The notes under the pieces were generated by a model. It saw only the letters and a program-made list of their open reading frames with translations. It searched no databases and was not told the DNA's origin. From assembly GCF_000012825.1 (NCBI RefSeq), contig NC_009614.1, forward strand, positions 682,001-746,000: a stretch of 64,000 nt of DNA, read 5' to 3'. The translations under genes were made by a program, and so were the position numbers. Origin of the DNA: Phocaeicola vulgatus ATCC 8482 (lineage in GTDB: Bacteria > Bacteroidota > Bacteroidia > Bacteroidales > Bacteroidaceae). Positions 1-9,057 of the stretch are shown piece after piece (position 1 is the first letter of the stretch; every line of letters starts with the position of its first letter).

Positions 1-1145
1 CCGGCTTTAGGCGGCCAAGTCTCAAAATGAAGCAAAGCATTCAGACTGTCCATCTTATGATACATCTCTGTCCACGGACCAAAAGAGGCCCATACAGAAA
101 TCATGATATGCGCATTCCGCTTGTGTATATAGTCAATCATTTCTTGAGGGCTTTTTATTCTTGGAGTACCATAACGTGCATCCGGATTCTCACCATTCGG
201 AAGATATTTCATGTATTCTTTGTCGCCCATCTTATTAATATAGCGAGGATTCTGGAACTTCATGGAGTTCCAGTTAGAATCACATCCCCAATACTGCCAA
301 TCCTGAATGATTCCATCCAAAGGAACTTTCCGATCACGGTATTCATCAACCACTTCGCACAGTTCATCCGGACTCTTATAACGCTCGCGGCACTGCCAGA
401 ATCCAAGTGTCCACAGCGGATAAAGAGGAGCCTGCCCGGTCAAATCACGGACTCCGGCTATCACGCCGTCCGCATTGCTACCATAAATGAAATAATAGTC
501 GGCACAATCGCCCACTTCAGAATCGAATGACATTTCTTGCGGATTATCCGTAAACATAGTTGGGGAATAATTGTCCCAATAAAGTCCGTAACCTTTCACT
601 GAATGAATAAAAGGAATACAGATACTCATATTCTTGTTACGAAGAAAAAGTTTTTGATTGCGCTGATTCACTTTTCCAGTCTGTTGTTGCCCCAATCCAT
701 AAATCACTTCATCCTTATCTAATAAAAAAGCCTGCCGGACATTGTAAGAAAAAGTACCCGCATCATCAAACGGGGTGAACTGTGTTCCATAATCCTTGTC
801 TTTTAACAACACCCTTCCGGTTGCATCATAGAAATTGATTCCACCTGTAGATGAATTTACCTCTACTTGTAATGCATCCGACTTTAAACGAATATACTCT
901 TTATTCATTGCAAACTCCACAAAGGTCTCCTCAGGCTCTTTCATTACTACAAGGCTCTTCTTGTCATACGAACTTCCCTCCGGTGTCTTATAAACCCGGA
1001 CAATGGATGGAGAATAAAATGCCACTTCAACATCCATACCTTGTACAGTAGTCTTAACTCCTTGCGATATTTTCTGATAGCTCTGTGCCTGGGAAAATAA
1101 TCCCAGACAGAGGAGCAACAAAATTATTGAAATCTTTTTACTCAT
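1..1145 (-). CDS. Glycoside hydrolase family 31 (alpha-xylosidase-like), 3' end cut by window edge
   Basis: The first 381 residues of a secreted GH31 enzyme are visible, running off the left edge. The start is the ATG at 1145, followed by a typical signal peptide ending near SQAQS. Residues about 20-210 form the N-terminal beta-sandwich seen in YicI/BoGH31-type enzymes. The TIM barrel begins at about residue 245 with the family signature FWQCRERYKS and then QDWQYWG. The nucleophile and acid/base aspartates lie outside the window, so activity cannot be judged. The PA14 insertion known from the Bacteroides ovatus xyloglucan GH31 is not present between the WDNYSPT and DYYFIYG motifs. The gene follows the SusC/SusD pair by about 70 bp and is probably the first enzyme of that PUL. 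The family also includes alpha-glucosidases and alpha-galactosidases, so alpha-xylosidase is only the most likely activity. Confidence 0.85.
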   Translation of the reverse strand, partial: MSKKISIILLLLCLGLFSQAQSYQKISQGVKTTVQGMDVEVAFYSPSIVRVYKTPEGSSYDKKSLVVMKEPEETFVEFAMNKEYIRLKSDALQVEVNSSTGGINFYDATGRVLLKDKDYGTQFTPFDDAGTFSYNVRQAFLLDKDEVIYGLGQQQTGKVNQRNQKLFLRNKNMSICIPFIHSVKGYGLYWDNYSPTMFTDNPQEMSFDSEVGDCADYYFIYGSNADGVIAGVRDLTGQAPLYPLWTLGFWQCRERYKSPDELCEVVDEYRDRKVPLDGIIQDWQYWGCDSNWNSMKFQNPRYINKMGDKEYMKYLPNGENPDARYGTPRIKSPQEMIDYIHKRNAHIMISVWASFGPWTEMYHKMDSLNALLHFETWPPKA

Positions 1146-1214
1146 AATTCTTTCTAATTTAATGTAGAAAAGAAAAAACAACCTTTTCATCCTTAAAAAA
1201 ACATCCAATAAATA

Positions 1215-2849
1215 CTATTTAGAATATCCCGGATTCTGTTTCAGATTACTATTGGTCAACAATACTTTATTTGGAATAGGATACAGATTTTTGGTTTCAT
1301 CACTCTTATCATGAGAGAACCAAGCTTTTGTAGTGAAGATGCCAAAACGAATCATGTCCTGACGGCGGCGTCCTTCCTGACAAAACTCCCAACCAAGCTC
1401 ATCAAGGAAACGACCATATTTAATATCCGTTCCTCCATCATGTTCTGTCTTATAACTATCTCTCCGACCATAATCATATACACTTCCTCCCATCAGTTCC
1501 GCGTCTGTAACTTGCGCTTTTTCAGGTTCATTCTTGAAGGCGCGTTCACGTACCTGAGTCACCAAAGCACCTGCTCCCGATTTGCCCAAACGCATCAATG
1601 ACTCCGCTTTCATCATCAATACATCCGCATATCGTAACAACGGCCAGTCATTGCTCAAACGGTTGGTTATACCGGTGGCATATTCAAATTTACCCCAACG
1701 GAACCCATCATCCACATCCGACTGATCAATAGAGGGGACATCTACCGTATAAATCAATGGTTTTCCATCAATACTACGCTTCAAGATTTCACCGGAATAG
1801 GTATATTGCTGACCTTGAATATAGTTATCCTCTAAACGTGCATCATCCTCATCAAAAGAATTAATAAACTGAGGCACTGCGCACACGCCTCCCCAAGGAC
1901 GTGCAGTCAATTGGTAAGTATCTTGATTCTCAGGTGCTAAAGTGTACATATGAAAATCAAAATCATTCCATCCTGTCACATAAATTTCATCAAACGGCAA
2001 TGCAAAGATAATTTCTTTAGAATTCTCATTATGCGTTACAAAAACATCCTTCTGATTATTCTCCAATGCATATTCTCCGGACTTCTCGGCATAATTAATC
2101 ACGATATCACACTCGTCAATACATTTCTGCCATTGAGCAGTACCCGACCAAACTTCAGCATTCAAATACATTTTGGCCAGCAATGTATGAGCCGCCCACT
2201 TATTGAAACGTCCATAATAATAACCTCTCGGCGTTTCGGACAACAAATCCATATTCTCCGTTATTTCTTTCACAATAAAGTCAAAGACCTCTTTACGAGT
2301 AGACTGTTGCGGCAAAGAAGTATCTTTAAAATCTGTCACAATGGGCACATTACCATACAAATCAATCAAAATATAATAATATGAAGCCCTCAGTACTTTC
2401 AATTCGGCAATCAACTTTTCTTTCGTTTCTCCATCCACACTGATCACACCTTCTTCTATCTGAGATAAAATACGGTTACAGGTATTCACACCATTGTACG
2501 TACGTTCCCATCCTTGAAGCACACCGTCATCCTCGGTAGTCCAAGTATGCTGATGCCATCTTTTATAGATATAACCGTCTACCCATCCAATACCATCACG
2601 GGCAGGAAGAACATCTTGATCCGCACACAATTCCTGTGCACGAACCACTCCGTTCCATTGCAGCAACGTTTCACGCCAAGGTATATAAGCGGCATTTACC
2701 AGATAACTGACATCTTCCTCCGTTTTCGGTACGTAATCCTCAGACACTACCTGTCCATAGCTCTCATGCAGTAAATCAGTACAAGCTGTATTTCCCAACA
2801 ATGCGGCTGTCATCAGTCCCATTGTCCATAATTTTATATTTGTTTTCAT
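1215..2849 (-). CDS. SusD/RagB-family glycan-binding lipoprotein
   Basis: This 544-residue protein is an outer-membrane, surface-exposed glycan-binding partner of the SusC-like transporter encoded immediately upstream. I start it at the ATG at 2849. An in-frame TTG six bases upstream is less likely because the ATG directly precedes the signal sequence. The signal peptide ends at a lipobox with Cys23. The protein has the alpha-helical TPR-like SusD fold pattern and the usual C-terminal ending NLKQNPGYSK, which is the closing motif of RagB/SusD proteins. The gap to susC is 21 bp, so both are surely co-transcribed. The bound glycan cannot be read from sequence. Downstream, the GH31 gene suggests an alpha-linked side-chain-bearing plant glycan. 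Confidence 0.93.
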   Translation of the reverse strand: MKTNIKLWTMGLMTAALLGNTACTDLLHESYGQVVSEDYVPKTEEDVSYLVNAAYIPWRETLLQWNGVVRAQELCADQDVLPARDGIGWVDGYIYKRWHQHTWTTEDDGVLQGWERTYNGVNTCNRILSQIEEGVISVDGETKEKLIAELKVLRASYYYILIDLYGNVPIVTDFKDTSLPQQSTRKEVFDFIVKEITENMDLLSETPRGYYYGRFNKWAAHTLLAKMYLNAEVWSGTAQWQKCIDECDIVINYAEKSGEYALENNQKDVFVTHNENSKEIIFALPFDEIYVTGWNDFDFHMYTLAPENQDTYQLTARPWGGVCAVPQFINSFDEDDARLEDNYIQGQQYTYSGEILKRSIDGKPLIYTVDVPSIDQSDVDDGFRWGKFEYATGITNRLSNDWPLLRYADVLMMKAESLMRLGKSGAGALVTQVRERAFKNEPEKAQVTDAELMGGSVYDYGRRDSYKTEHDGGTDIKYGRFLDELGWEFCQEGRRRQDMIRFGIFTTKAWFSHDKSDETKNLYPIPNKVLLTNSNLKQNPGYSK

Positions 2850-2870
2850 CTTCAATTCCTTTTTAGTTCA

Positions 2871-5819
2871 TTAAAATTTCACATTAACGCCGAAAGTAAA
2901 TGAGCGCACACTCGGATATCTGTCACGTGTATCATACCCCGGAGTCAAACCATCTGTTGATACTTCCGGATCAATACCTTTATATCCGGTTATAGTCAAA
3001 GCATTCAATACCGAACCATAAATACGGAGTGACTTTATATATTTACCTACCTGACCGAAGCTATATCCCAAAGTGATATTGTCAATCTTCCAGTAGTCAC
3101 CATCTTCTACATAATAGCTATTGAATTCCGGTTCCACTTCCGGACTCAACGTATGCTTGCCAAATACCAAGTCATTCACAGACTTCAAACGATTTTCAAA
3201 ACGGCTGTTTTTTACATTCTCATAATTCATACGTCCACCATTGATTATCTGGAAACCAAACGCGCCACGCATCGTCACATTCAAGTCGAAGTTTTTATAA
3301 CGAAGAGTATTGTTCCATCCCGCATACCATTTAGGAAGACCGTTACCAATAACATGCTTATCTTCGGGAGCATGAGTAAAATCTTTATAGTTCACCAACT
3401 CACCATTCCTGTCTTCGTAGATCCAACGACCTTCACTGTCCACATCTACTACTTTAAAGCCATAAAAATTACCGATGCTTTCACCTACCTGTACTCTGTG
3501 AGAATCGGCTACCTGACCGGAGTATTCCACTGTACCCGTATTAAAATAGTCATAATCCGACTTAAAGATGCTGCCAGACAAACTGATTAGCTTATTAGAG
3601 TTCAAAGAGAATGTTCCGGTAGTGCTCCATTCAAAATCTTTATTCTGAACAGGAACCACAGTTACCAACACTTCCACACCACGGTTTCTCATTGTACCCC
3701 CATTGGCCATCGTCTTATTATACAAGTTCGGAGGAGTCGGTACTCCATATTCGTATATCAAGCCATCCACATCACGGTTATAATAATCAATAGAACCGGA
3801 CAAACGGCCACCCCATGAAACGAAGTCCAAACCAATATTGGTTTCTTTCTTTTCCTCCCATTTCAAATCAGGATTCGGATTGGATGCCGGAACAATGGTC
3901 TGTACCCAATTCCCATTTACAAAAGCATACGAGCCGTATTTCAACATAGCCACCCCCAGGAAAGGATCTTTAGGCTGTGAACCCGTCACACCATATCCCA
4001 CACGAAGTTTCAAATCATCAAATATCTTCTGATTCTTCATAAATGCTTCTTCGGTAATTCTCCATCCTACAGATATAGATGGGAAAAGCCCCCATGCATT
4101 ATCAGTACCCCATAACTGGCTGGCTCCTTCATAACGAAGAGCTCCCATCAACAAATAACGATTCTTGAACGAATAGGTAGCCCGCCCAAAAAAACCGATC
4201 AAATTTGTAGGAGTTTTCTTTGAGCCGATATTCGCTTTACCGTCTTTCAAAGCAGAACCAATGCCAATATTATGCCATCCGCCAAAATAATCATCCTGAA
4301 AACCATAGTTATCAATCCAAAGCTCTTCAAAGTCTGTTTCATTGTAGCTATAACCACCCAAGACACTAAATTTATGCGCACCGATTTCTTTGTTATATTG
4401 TGCAGTAAGTTCCATCAACTTCTCCATCTTGGTATAAGCACCTACCGAAGACCAACCAGCCAATCCATCACGCAAAGCAGAAATATGGTTCAAAGTTTCA
4501 CCGTAGCCACGGTTCATATTGTCACGAATATAAGAGAATACGGCAGAAAGAGTCAAATCTTTGATAGGATTATAAACAATATTTCCATTGTAACGCAACT
4601 GCGTCTTTTTTACATTTCCTTCAGCCTCATACAACAAAGCCAACGGATTCTCGTATTCGAATTTGCTCACATTCTCATTCCATGTACCATCCTCATTTCT
4701 TACCGGATCAGTCGGGTTTCTACGAGTTGCCTGGCCATATACCCAACCTCTGAAACTACCCCCACTAGTTGTAGATTCCATCTGGTTTTTCTTACCAAAC
4801 AAACCGAATTTCAACTTCAACTTATCATCAAACATACGGTGGGTTACCTCAATACGTCCTTGAAAACTTTCGAAATCCGATTTTTTCATGATCCCTTGAC
4901 GAGAGGCATAGTTCAAGTTGGCAATATAATTAGTCTTTGAATTGCCACCCATCAATGACAAGTTATGAACATGGCTAACCGGTGTACGGCTAATCTCATC
5001 AATCCAATCCGTATCAGCCCCATGGTCCTGGTCAGGATAAAGGGTACGGAACTCATCTGCATTCAGCATATCCAACTTTTTGGCTATAAGAGAAGTACTG
5101 ACGTAGCCATTATACTCCACCTGGTTAATATCCACTCCTTTAGCCTGTTTGGTAGTAATTAAAATCACACCATTCGTACCGCGCGTACCATAAATAGCGG
5201 CAGCAGAACCATCCTTCAGCACGTCCACGCTCTCCACATCTTCGGGAGCCACTGTACCGAGTTCTCCCGGAATTCCGTCAATCAATACCAAAGGAGCTGT
5301 ATTAGCTCCACCAATGGTATTTGTACCACGAAGACGTATCTGAGTACTTCCCGTCGGGTCACCGTTAGGATTGGTAATGGCCAGACCGGCTACTTTTCCT
5401 TGAATCAGCTGTCCCACATCTTTCACGGCTCCTTTTACAAAGTTGTCGGCTTTCACACTAGCTACAGAACTGGTCACATCACCTTTACGCTGTGTACCGT
5501 AACCAATCACCACCACTTCATCCAAGGTTTTGGTATCCTCCTTTAAAACAATCTCTAATGAATTCTTTCCTGCTGTCGGGACTTCCTGAGTGACATAGCC
5601 AATATAAGAAATAACCAACACACTCTTTGCCGGAACATCCAACATAAAGTTTCCATCAAAATCGGTAATGGTTCCCATGGTATTATTGCCTTTTACAACA
5701 ACACTGGCTCCTATGACAGGCTCGCCGGAAGAATCTTTCACCTTACCCGTCACTTTTTGCTGGGCTAAGGCCGTTAATGAAAAGCTTAACAGAGTAAGCA
5801 ACAAAAACAAATGTTTCAT
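2871..5819 (-). CDS. SusC/RagA-family TonB-dependent outer-membrane transporter
   Basis: This 982-residue protein imports oligosaccharides across the outer membrane using TonB energy. The start chosen is the ATG at 5819, which gives a clean signal peptide (MKHLFLLL...ALAQ). Upstream in-frame codons reach 5945 but encode non-signal-like sequence. Order of domains: carboxypeptidase-D regulatory-like beta-sandwich at about residues 22-100, a TonB-box region with DEVVVIGYG near 105, a plug domain to about 230 with the conserved GTRGTNGVILITTK segment, and then the 22-strand barrel ending in an aromatic FGVNVKF terminus. It lacks the STN domain, so it is not the sigma-signalling type. It lies 210 bp downstream of the propeller-AraC regulator gene and directly upstream of its susD. 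Confidence 0.95.
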   Translation of the reverse strand: MKHLFLLLTLLSFSLTALAQQKVTGKVKDSSGEPVIGASVVVKGNNTMGTITDFDGNFMLDVPAKSVLVISYIGYVTQEVPTAGKNSLEIVLKEDTKTLDEVVVIGYGTQRKGDVTSSVASVKADNFVKGAVKDVGQLIQGKVAGLAITNPNGDPTGSTQIRLRGTNTIGGANTAPLVLIDGIPGELGTVAPEDVESVDVLKDGSAAAIYGTRGTNGVILITTKQAKGVDINQVEYNGYVSTSLIAKKLDMLNADEFRTLYPDQDHGADTDWIDEISRTPVSHVHNLSLMGGNSKTNYIANLNYASRQGIMKKSDFESFQGRIEVTHRMFDDKLKLKFGLFGKKNQMESTTSGGSFRGWVYGQATRRNPTDPVRNEDGTWNENVSKFEYENPLALLYEAEGNVKKTQLRYNGNIVYNPIKDLTLSAVFSYIRDNMNRGYGETLNHISALRDGLAGWSSVGAYTKMEKLMELTAQYNKEIGAHKFSVLGGYSYNETDFEELWIDNYGFQDDYFGGWHNIGIGSALKDGKANIGSKKTPTNLIGFFGRATYSFKNRYLLMGALRYEGASQLWGTDNAWGLFPSISVGWRITEEAFMKNQKIFDDLKLRVGYGVTGSQPKDPFLGVAMLKYGSYAFVNGNWVQTIVPASNPNPDLKWEEKKETNIGLDFVSWGGRLSGSIDYYNRDVDGLIYEYGVPTPPNLYNKTMANGGTMRNRGVEVLVTVVPVQNKDFEWSTTGTFSLNSNKLISLSGSIFKSDYDYFNTGTVEYSGQVADSHRVQVGESIGNFYGFKVVDVDSEGRWIYEDRNGELVNYKDFTHAPEDKHVIGNGLPKWYAGWNNTLRYKNFDLNVTMRGAFGFQIINGGRMNYENVKNSRFENRLKSVNDLVFGKHTLSPEVEPEFNSYYVEDGDYWKIDNITLGYSFGQVGKYIKSLRIYGSVLNALTITGYKGIDPEVSTDGLTPGYDTRDRYPSVRSFTFGVNVKF

Positions 5820-5951
5820 TCTATTTAAATTTAAAGTTATACATACCTTTACTGCGGGAATGAATGAAGAAGATGTGTTTTTCTCCCCGTAAAAGGTTGT
5901 GGCAAAAGAATGAAATAGGAAATAGAAATACAGGTGAAGAACCATGCTAAC

Positions 5952-5999
5952 AGGGGATACAAATAGCTCTAGCTATAACTTGACGCATTTGTACCCCCT
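5952..5999 (-). repeat. 13-bp inverted repeat in the leader region of the susC gene
   Basis: Arms 5952-5964 and 5987-5999 are inverted copies matching at 12 of 13 positions (core ATACAAAT/ATTTGTA). A second small dyad (ATAGCT/AGCTAT) lies between them. It is located between the regulator stop codon and the susC start, with no T-run after it on either strand, so an operator or attenuator is more likely than an intrinsic terminator. Confidence 0.5.
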
Positions 6000-6029
6000 A
6001 TTTGCAACAATTAAAGGACAGGAAGATGT

Positions 6030-8849
6030 TTATTCTTCGTGTTGTGATTTCTGGAACTCACTGGGAGTCATTCCAAATTCCTCCTTAAAGCAAGTGGTGA
6101 AATACTTCCGATTAAAATACCCCAACGTAGCGGCAACCTCTGTTACACTTTTGTCTTTATCTTCCAACATGTGTCTGGCATGCTTCATCTTGATGTTCCG
6201 GATAAAATCCAATGGAGTTCGGCCTGTTATGGCTTTCAATTTACGGGTCAAAGTAGAACGGGACATATTCATGGCATCAGCTAGAGCTGTCACATCAAAA
6301 TCAGGCTCAGTAAGGTTATCTTCCACGGCTTTTACCGCTTTCTCCAATAGAAGTTTGTCCAGTTGTACAAACTCAGGTTCAGGCAAATTCACCTTACTAT
6401 CCAAATAAATACGCATTTTAATCATCTCCTTGCTGTCCGCCCACATTTCATTATTCTTACGGTCCACGCGTTTCAGATAAAGATACAGACTATAACCGGA
6501 TACACCCATCACTATCAATACATAGAACAAATACGCCCACCAAGTTTCATAAAAAGCAGGAAGGCGTCGGATAGTCAGTTCAGTTACCTCTTTACTCCAA
6601 AGACCATTTTCATCCGTCGCTTTCACCTGAAAAGTATAAGTGCCCTTACTCAGATGATTATAAAAAGCCGAGTTTTTTCCACCTTCCACATATACCCACG
6701 CTTTGTCCACTCCTATCAACCGATAAGCATAGCGTATTTTTGAAGCATAACGGTGGTTAAGAGAAGAAAAACTAATTTCCAAATTCTGATCATCGGGATG
6801 CAATTCTATCCGGTTAATGGAATTGCTACTCTTTCTATCTCCGAATATCAATGATTCTCCTTGCAACTTTATATCAGTTATCTTGGTCTTCACTGCACTA
6901 GCCTTTCTTTCCAACCCGTTTGATGGAGTAACCATGCAAATACCCGGAATGCCGCCCCAATAAATATTGCCATCTTTTGCTTGACAAACAGCAGTGGGAA
7001 GAAAGCGATGCAACAAGATAGAACCATCCGTGGTAAGATAGGTGCGGAACGAACCGTTACGAGGATTAAATTCTATCAGTTTCTGGTTTGTATCAATCCA
7101 AATATGATTATATGCATCAGCCACTATTTGATTCACCTGATTACCGTTCATACCGCAAGCCTCATTATAACTGACCAACTTATTCTCTGAAGGATCATAA
7201 GAATAGACTCCTCCGTCACAAGTTCCCAACCACAAAATCCAATCGGGAGCAATAGACAGACAAGAGAAATTCTTGTCCAATTTGAAAGAACGAAGTTTTT
7301 CATCCGCCGTTGTCTGAAACAAACCGTTGTCTTGAGTACAAATCCATATCAACCCTTCCTTATTCTCCACGATTCCCATCACATGCCCCACATCGGGATA
7401 AACCTGTTTAATTCTTTTCTGACGGACATCATAACTGCAAAGTCCTTTGTTCAAGCCTATCCACAAGATTCCGTGCGAGTCTTCATACAATTTGGTCACC
7501 GTAGCGTTCGATTCCACCTGCCCGTTCAAATCAATAAGATCCACCAGATACATCTCCATACCCTTACGGATCATACCATAAACCAATCTATTCAAATCTT
7601 TTGCCACCCAAATACCGTTATTAATACGTGCTCGAGTCATCTCTCGTCCGTTATCCAAAGACAACGAAACAAGCTCGGGAAAATCCGAATAGATTTTCAC
7701 TTTATCCTGCTTCAAGTCATATAACACCAACCCGGTTCTTTCTTGCATCATCCACATCATACCGTCTCCGTCATCACACAAAGCCATTACAGCCGGACTG
7801 CGGTTTACTCTGTCCGCCAAAGCGGGCAAGGCATAATCCTTGGTCATATTATCCATCAGATGTACAATGAAACTAGGACGGTCAAAGGCCGACACCCATA
7901 GACATCCCCTCCCTTTCAGAACTTCTACCAACATATGATTAACAGGCAGAAGCCCTGTCTGGAATTTCAATTGTTTTAACGTCTTATCCGGTTGTATTTG
8001 TAAGGACATGAAATCGTGCCCGGTGGTTAACCAGATATACCCCAGTTTATCATCCTGTACCAGACTAAGGATGACCCCATCCTCCTCACCGGCAGCATTG
8101 ACCGGTATTTCAGAATATACAAACATAGAATCTTCAGGAGCCGAAGGGTCAAAACGCACCACACCATCCCCCCAGGTTGCCAACCAGAAGTATTCCTGTT
8201 CATTATCCTGAACCATCACCGTAGGATTTTGTCTTCTCATCTTATCAGGATAAGGAACGAACTCGTCTTTTTCTTTGTCCCAATGATATACCCGGCCATT
8301 CCACACAGAAATAATAATCTCATGGTTGCGGCTCTCACAAAATCCGGAAATAGTAGTTCTTCCGTACTTATTCCGGAGGGGATACTCTTTGACCAACTGT
8401 CCGTTGATGTCATATTTGGCCAATATAGAACGATAGCTCAGCCACATATAGCCGTCACTGGTAGCATATAGATACATCACCGGAATATTCTTCAAACGCT
8501 CCCGGTCCATAGGATGTACACTGTAGTCCGATTTATCAAGAATATACACCCCTTTGTCTGTACCGAACCATATATTCCCCTTCTTATCCTCAGCGATACA
8601 CTCCACCAAATTGTCCTCTAATAATCCCGGAGTTTCAATGTCCGAACGAAACACTTTCACATGATAACCGTCATCACGACATAATCCGTTCACCGTGCCA
8701 TACCACATATATCCTTCGCTGTCTCTGAATACGCGATGAATGGCATTTACCGGCAGCTGGTCAATGGTAGGGATATCTGTAATAGTTATGTTCTGAGAAC
8801 ACACCAAGAAGGAGAGAAAAGATAGTATAAAGGTCAATATATATTTCAT
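6030..8849 (-). CDS. Membrane-spanning propeller sensor with AraC DNA-binding domain, no kinase or receiver
   Basis: This 939-residue protein looks like a hybrid two-component system stripped of its phosphorelay. The ATG at 8849 gives a signal peptide (residues 1-18). Residues about 25-690 carry repeated W-G-x-x-x-G propeller motifs of the regulator-propeller type, and a Y_Y_Y domain follows at about 690-765. One transmembrane helix (about 770-794) leads into a short linker and a C-terminal AraC-type double HTH (about 830-935, with the typical GYFNRKYFTTCFKEEFG motif). No HisKA, HATPase or receiver domain is present and the linker is too short to hide one. I infer a one-component signal path in which periplasmic glycan binding directly alters cytoplasmic DNA binding. 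The next gene downstream, a susC/susD pair, is the likely target. An own promoter lies at 8880-8887. Confidence 0.88.
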   Translation of the reverse strand: MKYILTFILSFLSFLVCSQNITITDIPTIDQLPVNAIHRVFRDSEGYMWYGTVNGLCRDDGYHVKVFRSDIETPGLLEDNLVECIAEDKKGNIWFGTDKGVYILDKSDYSVHPMDRERLKNIPVMYLYATSDGYMWLSYRSILAKYDINGQLVKEYPLRNKYGRTTISGFCESRNHEIIISVWNGRVYHWDKEKDEFVPYPDKMRRQNPTVMVQDNEQEYFWLATWGDGVVRFDPSAPEDSMFVYSEIPVNAAGEEDGVILSLVQDDKLGYIWLTTGHDFMSLQIQPDKTLKQLKFQTGLLPVNHMLVEVLKGRGCLWVSAFDRPSFIVHLMDNMTKDYALPALADRVNRSPAVMALCDDGDGMMWMMQERTGLVLYDLKQDKVKIYSDFPELVSLSLDNGREMTRARINNGIWVAKDLNRLVYGMIRKGMEMYLVDLIDLNGQVESNATVTKLYEDSHGILWIGLNKGLCSYDVRQKRIKQVYPDVGHVMGIVENKEGLIWICTQDNGLFQTTADEKLRSFKLDKNFSCLSIAPDWILWLGTCDGGVYSYDPSENKLVSYNEACGMNGNQVNQIVADAYNHIWIDTNQKLIEFNPRNGSFRTYLTTDGSILLHRFLPTAVCQAKDGNIYWGGIPGICMVTPSNGLERKASAVKTKITDIKLQGESLIFGDRKSSNSINRIELHPDDQNLEISFSSLNHRYASKIRYAYRLIGVDKAWVYVEGGKNSAFYNHLSKGTYTFQVKATDENGLWSKEVTELTIRRLPAFYETWWAYLFYVLIVMGVSGYSLYLYLKRVDRKNNEMWADSKEMIKMRIYLDSKVNLPEPEFVQLDKLLLEKAVKAVEDNLTEPDFDVTALADAMNMSRSTLTRKLKAITGRTPLDFIRNIKMKHARHMLEDKDKSVTEVAATLGYFNRKYFTTCFKEEFGMTPSEFQKSQHEE

Positions 8850-8879
8850 TGTGCTTTCGGTTAGAATCATAGACTGCCA

Positions 8880-8887
8880 CAAAGTTA
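8880..8887 (-). promoter_or_regulatory. Bacteroidetes -7 box (TAACTTTG) for the propeller-AraC regulator
   Basis: TAACTTTG on the minus strand matches TAnnTTTG. A TTTG stands 24 bases upstream, a somewhat long spacer. Transcription would begin about 20-25 bases before the ATG at 8849. Confidence 0.5.
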
Positions 8888-8899
8888 TAAAAAAGAAAC

Positions 8900-8939
8900 C
8901 GGATACTCTAGCAAATTTTAAAATTTGCTAAAGTATCCG
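8900..8939 (-). terminator. Intrinsic terminator of the GH43-GH51-GH35 operon
   Basis: A 40-bp near-perfect palindrome (20-bp arms, one mismatch) lies downstream of the GH35 stop. On the minus strand a T-rich stretch (TTTCTTTTTT) follows at once, as expected for a Rho-independent terminator. It also separates the operon from the next gene's promoter. Confidence 0.8.
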
Positions 8940-9057
8940 ATAATTGCTCCACTCGCAGGTTTCCTTCTTTTGAAGCTTCCTCCTTACATCTGTGTCTTTA
9001 ATTCTTTTCGGTAGCTTCTTCAGCAGTCTGTGTTTCCACCCCTACGGGAAAAGTATA

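Noticed and set aside
5820-5945. N-terminal extension of the first susC
   Set aside because: No signal-like sequence, and the ATG at 5819 gives a normal signal peptide.
9001-9057. In-frame sense codons after the GH35 TGA (19 codons to the next stop)
   Set aside because: The GH35 protein already ends at the expected place and the extension matches no known tail; no readthrough signal is visible.
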